Origin: Acanthosepion pharaonis
Lineage: Eukaryota; Mollusca; Cephalopoda; Sepiida; Sepiidae
Assembly: GCA_903632075.3 (NCBI GenBank)
Contig: CAHIKZ030000250.1
Location: 431,001-495,000 of the forward strand
Reading direction: 5' to 3'
DNA length: 64,000 nt
Positions 37,026-46,611 of the stretch are shown one piece after another. The notes under the pieces were generated by a model. That model had not been told where the DNA came from, did no database searches, and saw only the letters and a program-made list of their open reading frames with translations. The stretch's first letter is position 1; each line of letters starts with the position of its first letter. Made by a program: the position numbers and the translations under genes.

Positions 37026-38569
37026 AATGTGTTTCTTGTACTTTCATGATTTCAATCACACATTTTTATCTATCGGCTATCTATTTTTATCATCTATTAC
37101 CGATGATTATTATTTAGTTTTGCTATAATCGATTTATTTATCCATCATTTAATGAAGGACTATGAAAAATAAATAATGGCAGAAAAGATATTTATCTAAG
37201 GAATTTATTTACTTGCCTGTAGCGAGTGTGTGCGTGCGTGTGTGTACGTGTTGCTAGGTAGTTGTATGGGCAATGTGTTTATTTGTGGGCAACCGAGAAA
37301 GAAAAAACAGTGCAGATGTAAAGAAGGTATTTGCGTGCATCCGTGACTGTAAAATGCATATTAATAAAAATAAAAGGGAAGTAAAAGAAAGTGCAAGCGT
37401 GTATATGCGTAAAACATTTAGGAAAATGTTTTGTTTCACAGTGTCACAAAATTATCATCAACTTATACGGAAATACACATCTGATAAAAAAAAGTTTGGT
37501 GTCAGGATCACAATATAAATTAAAATTTTGAAAAGGTTTATTGATTGCTAATTAAGAATAATGTGTTTTTGAAATTCTAACTGTGATTCAAATGAAATGA
37601 AACAATCAATCCAATCATCGGCCATGTCGTTGTTGTTTTTATAACATTTTCGCTAACGCACTAACATCATTGTCTAATCTCTTCTAATCCATGTATATGT
37701 TTTAAATACCGACTGATATATATTTTGGTTTCATTAACACAATGTTTTCGATGAATGACAGATTTTTAAAGCATAATAACAAATATCTATACTGATAAAA
37801 ATTATTTGTACTTTAAAGAAAATATTCACTGCCTTAAAATTATTTTTCGTTCCAAATTACTAAAGTATAAAATCTACTACACAATGTACTTGATTGTATT
37901 TATTATCAATTGTTTTCATCGCCACTCTCTGATGAAAGAACAATAAAAATAAGACGACTTAAATTCTAGATACGAATTAAAAACAGGAAAACTGAAATGG
38001 TTTAAGAAAGTCAGATACTGGTAAACTATAATTCAACTGGATCATCTACATGCATATTTGACGAAATTAATATGATTCTTTCTGTCATAAGGAGGTTATT
38101 TATTTTATTTATTCTTATTGCTATTATTAAAATTATTTGATTGTTGTTTTACCTTTATTTATTTCTGCAAGTAATGACGTACAAAAATTAATATAATTTC
38201 GTGTAAGATATTTGAGTCATTATAAAATTAACAATATACTTTCCTAATTTGGGTTTGAATTATATTTGTTATTATATAATCCATGCAGTGAATTGGGTTA
38301 CACCGAACAAATTCTTAGTCCCTGAAGTCTACAATATCATTTCTACTGCAGTTATATACACTCATCAATCGGTATAGAAAATACTTAATCTAACTTCCCT
38401 ACGAAAAAGGAAATGAATTATTTTTTTAGTCGCAAAGAATGTTTCCAATAAGCAAAATATTAATAAGTTTCCCAAATACTGCTTATTACAACTATCAATG
38501 AAAAATAAAATTACGTGCCAGACTATACACAAACGCATTTCTCCATTTTTTTTATTTTATTTCTAACGT

Positions 38570-38620
38570 AATGAATAAACGAATGAATAAACGAATGAAT
38601 AAACGAATGAATAAACGAAT
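38570..38620. repeat. 12-bp tandem repeat, about four copies
   Basis: The unit GAATGAATAAAC is repeated without mismatch. Confidence 0.95.
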
Positions 38621-38882
38621 GGATGACGTTTGTGAATTTTATACTTATGCATTGAGTTTTTCAATTAGTTTTTGTTGATATCATCACGTAAATAAATCTA
38701 CACATGAATACGTGCAAATATGCATGCATTTATATATACATAAATATAATCATGATGTCAATAAATTATTATTATTATACATACATACATACATGAAACT
38801 GCGTGGTCGGGATAATATTAATTAAATACGGATAAATTAATTTACAGTAAGTAAATTTGTTTTTTTTTTTTGTTTTTTTTTC

Positions 38883-38887
<5 letters not shown>

Positions 38888-38916
<29 letters not shown>
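38888..38916. repeat. (TA)n microsatellite
   Basis: About 14 TA units following a poly-T/poly-A patch. Confidence 0.9.
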
Positions 38917-38921
<5 letters not shown>

Positions 38922-39149
38922 TTTCATTGAATACGACAGACTTTGATTTAGTCTTTTATACAATTTCTCATGCGATCTAATATTTTTTTCTTTTCCGGTG
39001 ATAAATTATATAAAAACTGTCCGAATGTTCTTTTAATGCGTGCCCTTTCGTCTATACATTTAGCCAATTTCAAGGATGCAATATTTTAACTGTTAAATAA
39101 GAAATAGTTTGTTGCATGTATGTATGCATATAATGTTTTCATTTTTCAA

Positions 39150-39515
39150 ACACGGTCAAGATATTGTGTCCATGTTCATGGTTGATATTATTAAGTGTTG
39201 TTCTTTTGCTTTTATTAATAAGGCTTCCATTATTTTTAGCCTTTTTTTTGCATGTAGATGATGCTACTATATTTGTGTTGTCAACAAATATGTTACGAAT
39301 AGTGTCTGGTAGGTCTCCATGAATATTTAAATGAGATCTAACTGAGCTATGGTCAGAAAGGTGTAAATTGAGTCTTCATGTCAAACATGTTTTAGTGTGA
39401 CCTATGTAATTATTTATGAATTTTGATTGATCAGGAATACAATTCCTTAATGGGCATTTAAATTCGTAAATAATATTTGCCCTATTTAATTTTAATTTTG
39501 TTGTAAGAGGTGAAT
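39150..39515 (-). pseudogene. Penelope-like element 3, GIY-YIG domain fragment
   Basis: The minus strand encodes NIIYEFKCPLRNCIPD (about 39472-39425), NNYIGHTKT (about 39414-39388), LNLHLSDHSSVRSH (about 39370-39330) and a tail with INKSKRTTLNN. This is the same family as element 2, whose domain begins NNIVYKFKWPLGDCIS. Only the nuclease part survives; the 5' side is cut at a long TA tract. Confidence 0.8.
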
Positions 39516-39521
39516 TATTAT

Positions 39522-39523
<2 letters not shown>

Positions 39524-39586
<63 letters not shown>
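39524..39586. repeat. (TA)n microsatellite
   Basis: About 31 TA units between PLE 3 and the left arm of PLE 2. Confidence 0.97.
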
Positions 39587-39590
<4 letters not shown>

Positions 39591-39644
39591 TATTAATAGA
39601 TTTTATTTATGTTTTCTCGTGTACGCAAGCTAGTAGGCGAAATA

Positions 39645-39811
39645 AATATTGATACATATTTTTTAATCCTATCTACGCTTTCGGCTTACATAAGCCATTA
39701 TCAAAGATAACAATTACATTACAATATATTAAACAATACACGGACAAAACAATAATGATAGTTTGTTTTTGTTTACATGGAAGATTTCCAAGCAACGACA
39801 AATTCGTGCAT
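39645..39811 (+). repeat. Left inverted arm of Penelope-like element 2
   Basis: The 167 bp match the reverse complement of 42548-42714 at roughly 90 percent by eye. The arm includes an ATG and codons for MEDFQAT (39777 onward), i.e. the first codons of the element's own ORF in inverted orientation. Confidence 0.9.
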
Positions 39812-39904
39812 ACGAGATGCTGGGAGCTTAAATCGCACCGCAGCTCATGACGTCACACATAACCACGCGAGAGTGAAAACGAGAATTAAGTATGGGAAGC
39901 CGTT

Positions 39905-40134
39905 GGTATAAACCAATTCCTTCTCTTATAAATTAAGGGCATTTAAGAATATTTGTGGAGATTTCATAGTTTATTTTATTCAGGTTAGTTTTCAACTGTT
40001 TTATGTATATAGCTTCAAGAATTTTTAGTTTTTGTTTATTGTTTTCATGTTTAAGTATAGTTGTGTTTTCAACGAGGATTTTCTGGAATTGCGGCCAGGC
40101 ATGTTGTTTTAAGTGCCTATGTGACCAACATAAA
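39905..40134 (-). pseudogene. GIY-YIG endonuclease of PLE 2, C-terminal part
   Basis: On the minus strand, YVGHIG (40132-40115) immediately follows the Helitron. ILVENTTILKHENNKQK (about 40073-40023) and LKILEAIYIKQLKTNLNKI (about 40022-39966) come next, the conserved tail of PLE nucleases. Between YVGHIG and this tail a stretch is missing and the frame is broken by TAA. Confidence 0.8.
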
Positions 40135-40155
40135 TCTTACTTATTATAAAACGCA

Positions 40156-40158
<3 letters not shown>

Positions 40159-40231
<73 letters not shown>
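40159..40231. repeat. (GT)n microsatellite in Helitron, copy 1
   Basis: About 36 GT units, followed by the GGATCGGATTTCCTACA segment at 40246-40287. Confidence 0.97.
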
Positions 40232-40234
<3 letters not shown>

Positions 40235-40456
40235 TTTATATATTGGATCGGATTTCCTACAGTTTTCAACCGATTTCAACAAAACTTCACAGGACTACGT
40301 AAAATTACCTTGCGGTGGTTCTGACAGTGCCAAAAATTGGAAAAACACAATTGTTTTTGCACAAAATCAATTTGAAAACACGATAAAACACGATTCTGTC
40401 GCCAGAATGAAAGGAGGACAACTCATATCGAGTTATACTTATGATAAAAACCCAGG

Positions 40457-40522
<66 letters not shown>
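40457..40522. repeat. (GT)n microsatellite in Helitron, copy 2
   Basis: About 33 GT units, followed by a second copy of the GGATCGGATTTCCTACA segment at about 40537-40580. Confidence 0.97.
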
Positions 40523-40523
<1 letters not shown>

Positions 40524-40907
40524 CATTTATATATAGGATCGGATTTCCTACATTTTTCAACCGATTTCAACAAAACTTCACTTTTTTTTTTGGCAGGTAG
40601 TGTTTCTTATTGTCTTGCACACTTTTTTCTTTATTTTTACATTCAGAATGCTTTGAAAATTCCATTTTCAAGACAATTGTTTATAATAAAATTCTATTCA
40701 ATCGGTAGACTCATAACGATTGAAAACAATGTTTTTGTTTGAGTTTGGGTTTGACCAATTCGTAAAAAAAATACTAATTAAGACATGCATGTCTGTCAAC
40801 CTTAAACAATAATCTTTGTCAATTTTATTTTTCAGTCTTTATGATGGTCGATACTTGATCTATCTCTTACTGTTACATCACTGGGCAACGCCGGGCCCTA
40901 CTGCTAG

Positions 40908-40990
40908 TATTATTTAATTCGTTGGAGATACAATCTCCCAAAGGCCACTTGAATTTGTAAACTATGTTGTTTTTTTGCAAATCGCTGACC
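40908..40990 (-). pseudogene. GIY-YIG endonuclease of PLE 2, N-terminal part
   Basis: Encodes LQKNNIVYKFKWPLGDCIS and NELNN on the minus strand, the linker and GIY strand. It is cut at the Helitron boundary, where the Ile codon itself is split. Confidence 0.85.
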
Positions 40991-41029
40991 GGGAGAGAAG
41001 AATCATTGCGAATAATTGAGGTGGATATA

Positions 41030-42582
41030 CTAGATTTAGTGTAGTATATGATTAACTTAATTTTTGGTAGGATCTGTTGTAGATATATTAGTATTTACTA
41101 ATTTTTTTATTATATTTTCATCTTGTTTATAATTAGTATGTTTTTGATTACAATATAGGAGATTAATATGTTTGAGATTAATTGAAGCAGTATTATGTTC
41201 TATTTGCTTAGTATTGAGACTTCTAAGAAAGCACTTTATTTGTTCATCAACTATATAGTTTGGAAAGCTATTATTAATAAGTGTTTGTTTTATATTCTTT
41301 AGTTCACTGTAAAAAAATCTCTTTTGTAGATGAATTAGTTTCTGCATGATGGATTAGATTTTTTATAATTGCTATTTTGTAGTAATATGAGCATTCGCTC
41401 TTGCAGTACATGAATTTATTCTGGTAGATTTTTGTATGGCGAAATAGTAAATGTGTTATTATTTGGGTTTATCAATATGTCAAGAAAGGGAATTTTATTA
41501 TTAGTATTGAATTCATACGTTAATTTAAGGACAGAATTATTTTGGAAACGTTTTTGAAGTTGAAGTATTTCTTCAGTATTTTTAACTACCATAAGGATAT
41601 CACCAACATATCTTAGGTAGATGGATGGTTTTTAAAATCTTTAAATATCTTATTTTCGAGGTTCGACATGTAGAAATTGCTAAATGTCAGACCCAGTACT
41701 GAATACATGGAGACACCATCACGTTGTATATATATACATATTATTATGATCTAAGAAAGAGACTTCAGTAGTACAAGCTAATAGTAGTTTCAGTAATATA
41801 TTAGGATTAATTTTAAGTGGTGGTAAAGATGAGTTACTGTATATATTTCTTATGATTATGTCAATAGTTTCACTAACAGGGACATTGGTAAATAAGTTTT
41901 CAACATCAAGTGAAGCTATGATTTCATTGTTGGATTTTTCATTTTTTAGGATTTGGATTACTTCTAATGTTGACTTAACACAATATTTACTAGGAAGGTA
42001 GGGAGTAATGAGTTGGTTAATGTATTTTGGAGCTGATATACAGGCGTTGGAATTTGCGATATGATAGGACGGAGAGGATAGTTTATGTGTCTTTATAGTG
42101 CCGTATATGTAACCGGGTCTATAATCACCAACAATTTTAGGGAGTTTTAAAGAGTTCTATTCAGCATTATTAGCAGTAATAAGTTTATTAAGCTTTGATT
42201 TTAGTTGGTTGGTCGGGTTCTTGTTAAGTTTTTTAAACTTTATATGATCATGGAGTATGTGGTCAAGTTTTTTGTTGTAATCCAATTTGTTTAGGATGAC
42301 GAAAATGTTGGTCTTCTCAGTTTTTTTGTTTGTTTTTTTTTACAATAATGTCAGGGGGGTTGTGTAGTTCATGTGCTACAATTTTTAGTTGTTTAGAAAG
42401 TATTTTGAGGAGTTTCTACTTTTATCATGCTGATCCTTGAATGTCTCGGCCTTAAGTAAGTCTTTAAATTTTGGTGTTGTTTCTATTAGTTGTTCATCCT
42501 GGAGGTGAACAATGTTTTGGTATATAGTCTCAATTTCTATTTTTTTTATGCACGAGTCTATCGTTGCTTGGAAATCTTCCAT
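41030..42582 (-). pseudogene. Penelope-type reverse transcriptase of PLE 2, decayed
   Basis: Starts MEDFQAT (42582). The pre-palm region contains NPPDIIVKK and GYIYGTIKTHK (about 42120-42082). Motif A is ASLDVENLFTNVP (about 41925-41886). Motif B is DGVSMYSVLG (about 41717-41688). Motif C is YLRYVGDILMVV (about 41620-41584), where the usual Y-x-D-D reads Y-V-G-D, so one catalytic Asp is lost. A thumb segment (RFFYSELKNIKQTLINN) follows at about 41310-41260. At least three frameshifts. Confidence 0.85.
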
Positions 42583-42714
42583 GTAAACAAAAACAAACTA
42601 TCATTATTGTTTTGTCCGTGTATTGTTTAATATATTATAATGTAATTGTCATCTTTGATAATGGCATATGTAAGCCAAAAGCTTAGATAGGATTATAAAA
42701 TATGTGTCAATATT
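42548..42714 (-). repeat. Right inverted arm (5' end) of Penelope-like element 2
   Basis: Genuine 5' end of the element: leader plus the first codons of the ORF. Its partner lies at 39645-39811. Carries TTGATAATGG...AAGCC then (G/A)AAA, a decayed hammerhead-like core. Confidence 0.85.
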
Positions 42715-42821
42715 GTGATTTTCTTTCTTCTTTTAATGATATGTTATATCAGACGATATGAAAAGAATTTACATAAAATAAATAGACAAAACTTGTCTAT
42801 ATTATTTAATGAAACATGCAT

Positions 42822-42823
<2 letters not shown>

Positions 42824-42907
<84 letters not shown>
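42824..42907. repeat. (TA)n-(TATG)n microsatellite
   Basis: About 29 TA units followed by about six TATG units. Confidence 0.97.
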
Positions 42908-42939
42908 AAAATATATATATATATATAAAGGTAAAAGGC

Positions 42940-43010
42940 AATAAGAAAACTGTATCATGAGCTGACGCGTTTCGTCCAATGTGGACTGTTTCAAGGCAAA
43001 ACGAAATGAA
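42940..43010 (-). other. Degenerate hammerhead-like PLE terminus
   Basis: On the minus strand GTCC-ACATT-GGAC forms a perfect stem II, followed by GAAA, a two-pair AC-GC-GT stem III and C^A. The upstream box reads CTTGAAAC instead of CUGANGA, so the catalytic core is broken. Confidence 0.45.
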
Positions 43011-43021
43011 ATTTATTAAAA

Positions 43022-44200
43022 CAAAGTAACTGGTCTCCGCGACGAGGAGTTTCGCAGCTATTTGGCTGACTTTCCTCGGCTTTTGCCAACTGAAGCGGCT
43101 AACTTCGAGGAGGAGATCATACGCGGCATTGAAGAAAGTCGGCAGAGGCAAGTCGCCCGGTCTGGATGGTTTGCCCTATGAATTGTACTTGAGGCTGTCG
43201 CACATCTTTGTCCCGATTTTGACTGTCGTGTTCAACAATTGGTTCCAGCAGCGGCCCGTCCCCGACCGGATCTCCAGGGGTGTGGTCACGCTGTTGAAAA
43301 AGGGCAAGGTTGTTGGGCGGGATTTAGATTACTATAGGCCCATAACTTTGCTAAACACAGAGTTAAAGATTTTGGCCAAGATCCTGACGGAGCGCTTGCA
43401 GTCAGTTGCGAGAGCCAGTTCGGACCTGAGCAGACTTGCGCTGTGAAGGGCCGAACAACCTGCATCTGATCCGCACGATCATAGAGGGTGTAAAAGACGA
43501 CGATGAGGCCGCGCTGATCAATTTAGATCAGTCCAAGGCATTTGATAGAATTGACCATCGCTACCTGTCTGCTGTCCTGCAGTCCGCATGATTCGAACCC
43601 GACTTCTGCCGCTAGATTAGCCTTCTGTATCTCTCCCCTAGTGCTGTGGTACAGGTGAACGGGAAGCTGTCGGACGCTTTTGCGCTGTCTCGGTTCGTCA
43701 GGGTTATCCACTATCGTCCCTACTGTACGCTTTGGCGTTGGAGCCTCTCCTTCCCCAGTTGAGGTGAGGAACAGGGCGTGCAGTCCGGCCCGACGTGGAA
43801 TCGCTGTCCCTGGAGGGGCTCGAACCAGGGTTTCCGGTTACGCCAATGACGCATCTACTTTCGTGTCGTCCTGTAGCGACGACATTGCGGTGGTACTGAA
43901 GGCGCTTGAACGGTAAGTCATCCGGCTTGCGGTTAGGTGCCTGGAAGGGGGTCGATCTTCCGGGTCCCTTTGGTTGGACGGACGGTCCTGTTCGCATTCT
44001 TGGAGTGTGGTTTGAATCAGACCTCCAGCTGGAGAAAAATTGGTCAGAAGTACAGGCAAAAGTCGGCGCGGCCGGTCAGACTTGGCGTCGAAGGTCAGGG
44101 CTGAGGCGTTTGCCACTTACGTCTTTCCTCTTGTCCTTTACCGCTTGTCTGTACTTCCTCTCTGTAGACCAAGATCCTAACTATGGTCCTTAGGCACTAT
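43022..44200 (+). pseudogene. Decayed L1/Tx1-like LINE reverse transcriptase
   Basis: Across frameshifts the plus strand gives GKSPGLDGLPYELY (43147-43190), VVTLLKKGK, DYYRPITLLNTELKI (43326-43371), RT motif A ALINLDQSKAFDRIDH (43510-43558), a motif B relic near 43690, and motif C as GYANDAS (43836-43856), where the first Asp of YADD has become Asn. The C-terminal part (FGWTDGPVRILGVWFE) reaches about 44010, with RRSGLRRLPLTS to 44190. The conserved order and G+C-rich codons make the assignment secure; the clade is tentative. Inactive. Confidence 0.85.
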
Positions 44201-44204
44201 AAGG

Positions 44205-44880
44205 GAATTGTCATTTAACTGATAGCACTTTTCTCAGCATATGGGATGTTCATAATAGGGCGACCTGTATGTTGATGCTACCTGGGTCACTGTTAGTAAA
44301 ATTGTTCATTCCTTTTCTCACGAGGTCAGAGCTTCGATTGCTATTGGTGCAGTTTCAATCTTCATTTTCCACATCTTGATATCAAGGTCCTTGTATTTGG
44401 ACAATTTCGCAATAATTTTCATGGAGGTGTTTCTTTCATGTGTTATTGCTATGTCAATAAGCATACACTTCCTGAATTTCTTATCTTTTAAGATAATATC
44501 AGGTCTGTTGGCTTTTATTTCCTTGTCACTTTGAATTGGCATGTCCCAGAGGATAGTTACATCGTTAATTTGGATAAGTGCGTTTGGTTGATCCTCGTAC
44601 CATCTCTTAGTGGTTTCGATTTTGTGCTTCTTGCATATCTTCCAGTGCACATATATCGCTACCTTGTTATGTATGTAGGTATATTCGTTTTTTGCCAGTT
44701 TCCGGACATCCTAAGATAATATGGTCAACAGTTTCATTTCGGATTAGTTCCATCCTTGATTATGTGACAGTAATAGGATCTGGTTGCGAGGCTTTGGTCC
44801 TGAGCTGCAATAATTATGCCTTCTGTCTCAGCTTTCAACCCGGTGCTCCGCAGCAAATAACTAAAAAGAGCGAAAGAAGC
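44205..44880 (-). pseudogene. 3' part of a LINE with PD-(D/E)XK-like domain
   Basis: The minus-strand frame (44650-44318) encodes KRWYEDQPNALI, TILWDMPIQSDKEI, then NRPDIILKDKKFR and CMLIDIAITHERN. The RPD-x14-D arrangement (residues 49-66) matches the K/RPD...D core of restriction-like endonucleases carried by some LINEs. Upstream, in other frames, AAQDQSLATRSYY and a Cys-containing TNPK segment match the usual linker. Downstream, SHMLRKVLSVK matches the conserved C-terminus. It lies tail-to-tail with the LINE to its left. Confidence 0.75.
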
Positions 44881-44989
44881 AGACATGGACCAACAAAAAC
44901 AGATCAGTATTTTCTGGCGTTGAGTTTTTGCTGCTCGGTTCTAGTGATATACCTCCTGTAGTATCATAAACGTAGTGTACGGGATAGGT

Positions 44990-45240
44990 TATTAGAATCC
45001 GGAGCGATATGCATGCCGTAAGTAGGGACCGATGTGTAGACAGAAGTTCGGGCTGTAGTGAGCAAGTCTGTAGTGATGCTGGAAGTAGGGACCAGAGTGT
45101 AGCCGAAAGTAAGAGTCCATGGTAGCAGAAAGTAGCAAGACCAAGAATGTCAGAAGTAAAGGTCTGTGGTGGATTGAAGTAATGGAGGACAAGAGTGTGC
45201 CGGAAAGTAGTAAAGGCCAAGAGTGTTGGAAGTAGAAATA
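44990..45240 (+). repeat. Imperfect roughly 30-bp minisatellite
   Basis: Repeats of the type GAAGTAGGGACCAGAGTGTA recur with much divergence, giving a G+C-richer segment. Minus-strand open frames here (45471-44992, 45220-44861) are by-products; no protein motif is seen. Confidence 0.5.
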
Positions 45241-45253
45241 CGCAAAGCCAAAG

Positions 45254-45310
45254 GAAAAATAGAAGTAAAAGCCCAACTGGACGCTAGTTGGGCTTTTACT
45301 TCTATTTTTC
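45254..45310. repeat. Perfect 25-bp stem hairpin, 7-nt loop
   Basis: Arms 45254-45278 and 45286-45310 are exactly complementary, loop GGACGCT. Such perfection is unusual in decayed DNA and suggests a recent inverted duplication or a functional hairpin. Confidence 0.95.
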
Positions 45311-45314
45311 AGAT

Positions 45315-46572
45315 AAAAAAGAGGACTGTAACTTAATACATAGGCTGTCCAGACGCCCTGGTCTGCGTTTCTCCTCCTTCTCTCCGACCCCTTAATTTGG
45401 CGTGAAGTCCCCGGATTATGGTAAGGGAGTGTAACAAAACCTGCTGGTCTCGAAAATACTAAAAGTCTCAATAAAAATTAAACAGATTTTCTACAAAATT
45501 GAAGATATTAAATTGTCACGAAGTGTATTAATACTAGGTTCGTAACACAAGAATAGCCAAAAAGTCATTATGGTAATTAAGAAGCTAAATGAAATCGAAT
45601 TGCAGAATGTGTAGGGAACACAATGAAAAGGTCATGGTCGAAGCGTCTTCCTAGGTCAAGTATACAGAGTAACCAGGGCTACGATAGTCTCTACATACTC
45701 ACACCGTTGTTTAACACATCCGGCAAATTGTTTCTCAAGTTTCACTAAACCTTCCATAAAATTCTGATATTTATTTTCAGCTACTTTGATGGCAAATGCA
45801 AAGGACTATTTCAATCGAAATCATTCGAAAAAATTCTCCCTTTCAAGCTACGAAAATAGATGGAGCGAATACGTTGAGTATGGTAAAAGGAGATGTAATT
45901 TTTAAAACCTCCATGAAATTGCTAGTCAGTACTGTGATTAAATGCATTGTTCTGCAACAAAGTAAAAAAAAAGAAAAAATAACACTATACTGTATCTTCC
46001 TTTCCTTTTTATTTTCTACGTCCCATCGGCAAAATAAGCTACATTAGTATTTTGCATTTAATGCCTTCACTTACGAGGATATTCAGTCGTCAAAATACTT
46101 TCTTTAAAAAAAAAATAGAGAGCAAGGCATGACCTTTACTGTAAATAGTGAATTTCTTTGTTCGTGGAGAACTCGAGTTCCGCCACTGCATTAACTGTTT
46201 TCCATTCTGAAGATATTCAGTTGTCAAAATACCTTCGTTAGCCACAAAAAACATAACTATGCCCTATCTTGCTGACTTTATGATCTTGAATTTCTTCGGC
46301 TGTGGAAAATTCTAGTATCACACCTGCAAGAACTGTTGTTTGACCTCCGAATCACGGTGAGTAAATATGCTTTATCAACAACATGTTGTTCCATAAACTA
46401 TAGCTAGATCACTAAAATGCTCCAAAATCAACTTTCTATTTGATATCGTTTCTGATCGGTATTCAAACATTTTGGTATCCACTAGATTGATATTTTCTGC
46501 ATATCCAACAGCTCATGAATTAAAATATATATATATAAGGAGAGACAGACAGAATTTACCAGTTAGTATGAA
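45315..46572. other. A+T-rich stretch with an internal duplication
   Basis: No gene recognised. Contains the old roughly 135-bp tandem duplication at 46073-46345. Confidence 0.5.
46073..46345. repeat. Old tandem duplication, two units of about 135 bp
   Basis: The block GATATTCAGTCGTCAAAATAC (46078 onward) recurs as GATATTCAGTTGTCAAAATAC (46211 onward). Both are followed by TTGAATTTCTT/GTGAATTTCTT and a GTGGAGAACTC/GTGGAAAATTC match. Confidence 0.75.
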
Positions 46573-46611
46573 TTCACATTGAAAATCCAAACACCGAACA
46601 TAATAAAAGAT

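Larger units (their letters stand above)
34764..39149. other. A+T-rich stretch, no recognised gene
   Basis: Holds a 23-bp tandem repeat (36765-36825), a tRNA-like promoter pair (36970-37025), a 12-bp tandem repeat (38570-38620) and a TA tract (38888-38916). A 76-codon minus frame (36477-36707) and an 81-codon plus frame (37273-37518) have no recognisable motif and are treated as chance. Confidence 0.5.
40135..40907 (+). mobile_element. Non-autonomous Helitron, 773 bp
   Basis: Begins TC (TCTTACTTATTATAAAACGC) and ends CTAG, preceded by a G+C-rich terminal segment with GGGCAACGCCGGGCCC that can form a short hairpin about 6 bases before the end. The flanks are A (40134) and T (40908), the canonical Helitron insertion between A and T with no target duplication. 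Removing it leaves the host PLE reading frame continuous across the junction. No Rep/helicase is encoded. The interior holds two copies of a (GT)n-plus-GGATCGGATTTCCTACA module. A 194-codon frame through it is a repeat artefact. Confidence 0.85.
39645..42714 (-). mobile_element. Penelope-like element 2 with inverted arms and nested Helitron
   Basis: A minus-strand PLE starting MEDFQAT at 42582. It runs through an RT domain and a GIY-YIG endonuclease and ends near 39905, followed by a short 3' tail and an inverted copy of its own 5' end. The nuclease domain is split by a Helitron at 40135-40907. Several stops and frameshifts mark it as inactive. It is a different PLE family from the one at 32270-34334 (RT motifs DVENLFTNVP and DGVSM rather than DVCNFYPSI and MGAFDSAET). 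Confidence 0.85.

Noticed and set aside
40158..40742. 194-codon open frame, the longest in the window
   Set aside because: It is two Val-Cys stretches encoded by (GT)n joined by the Helitron interior; the element's ends and the PLE frame on the other strand explain the region.
44992..45471. 159-codon minus-strand frame
   Set aside because: Crosses an imperfect minisatellite and a perfect palindrome; no domain or conserved motif is visible.
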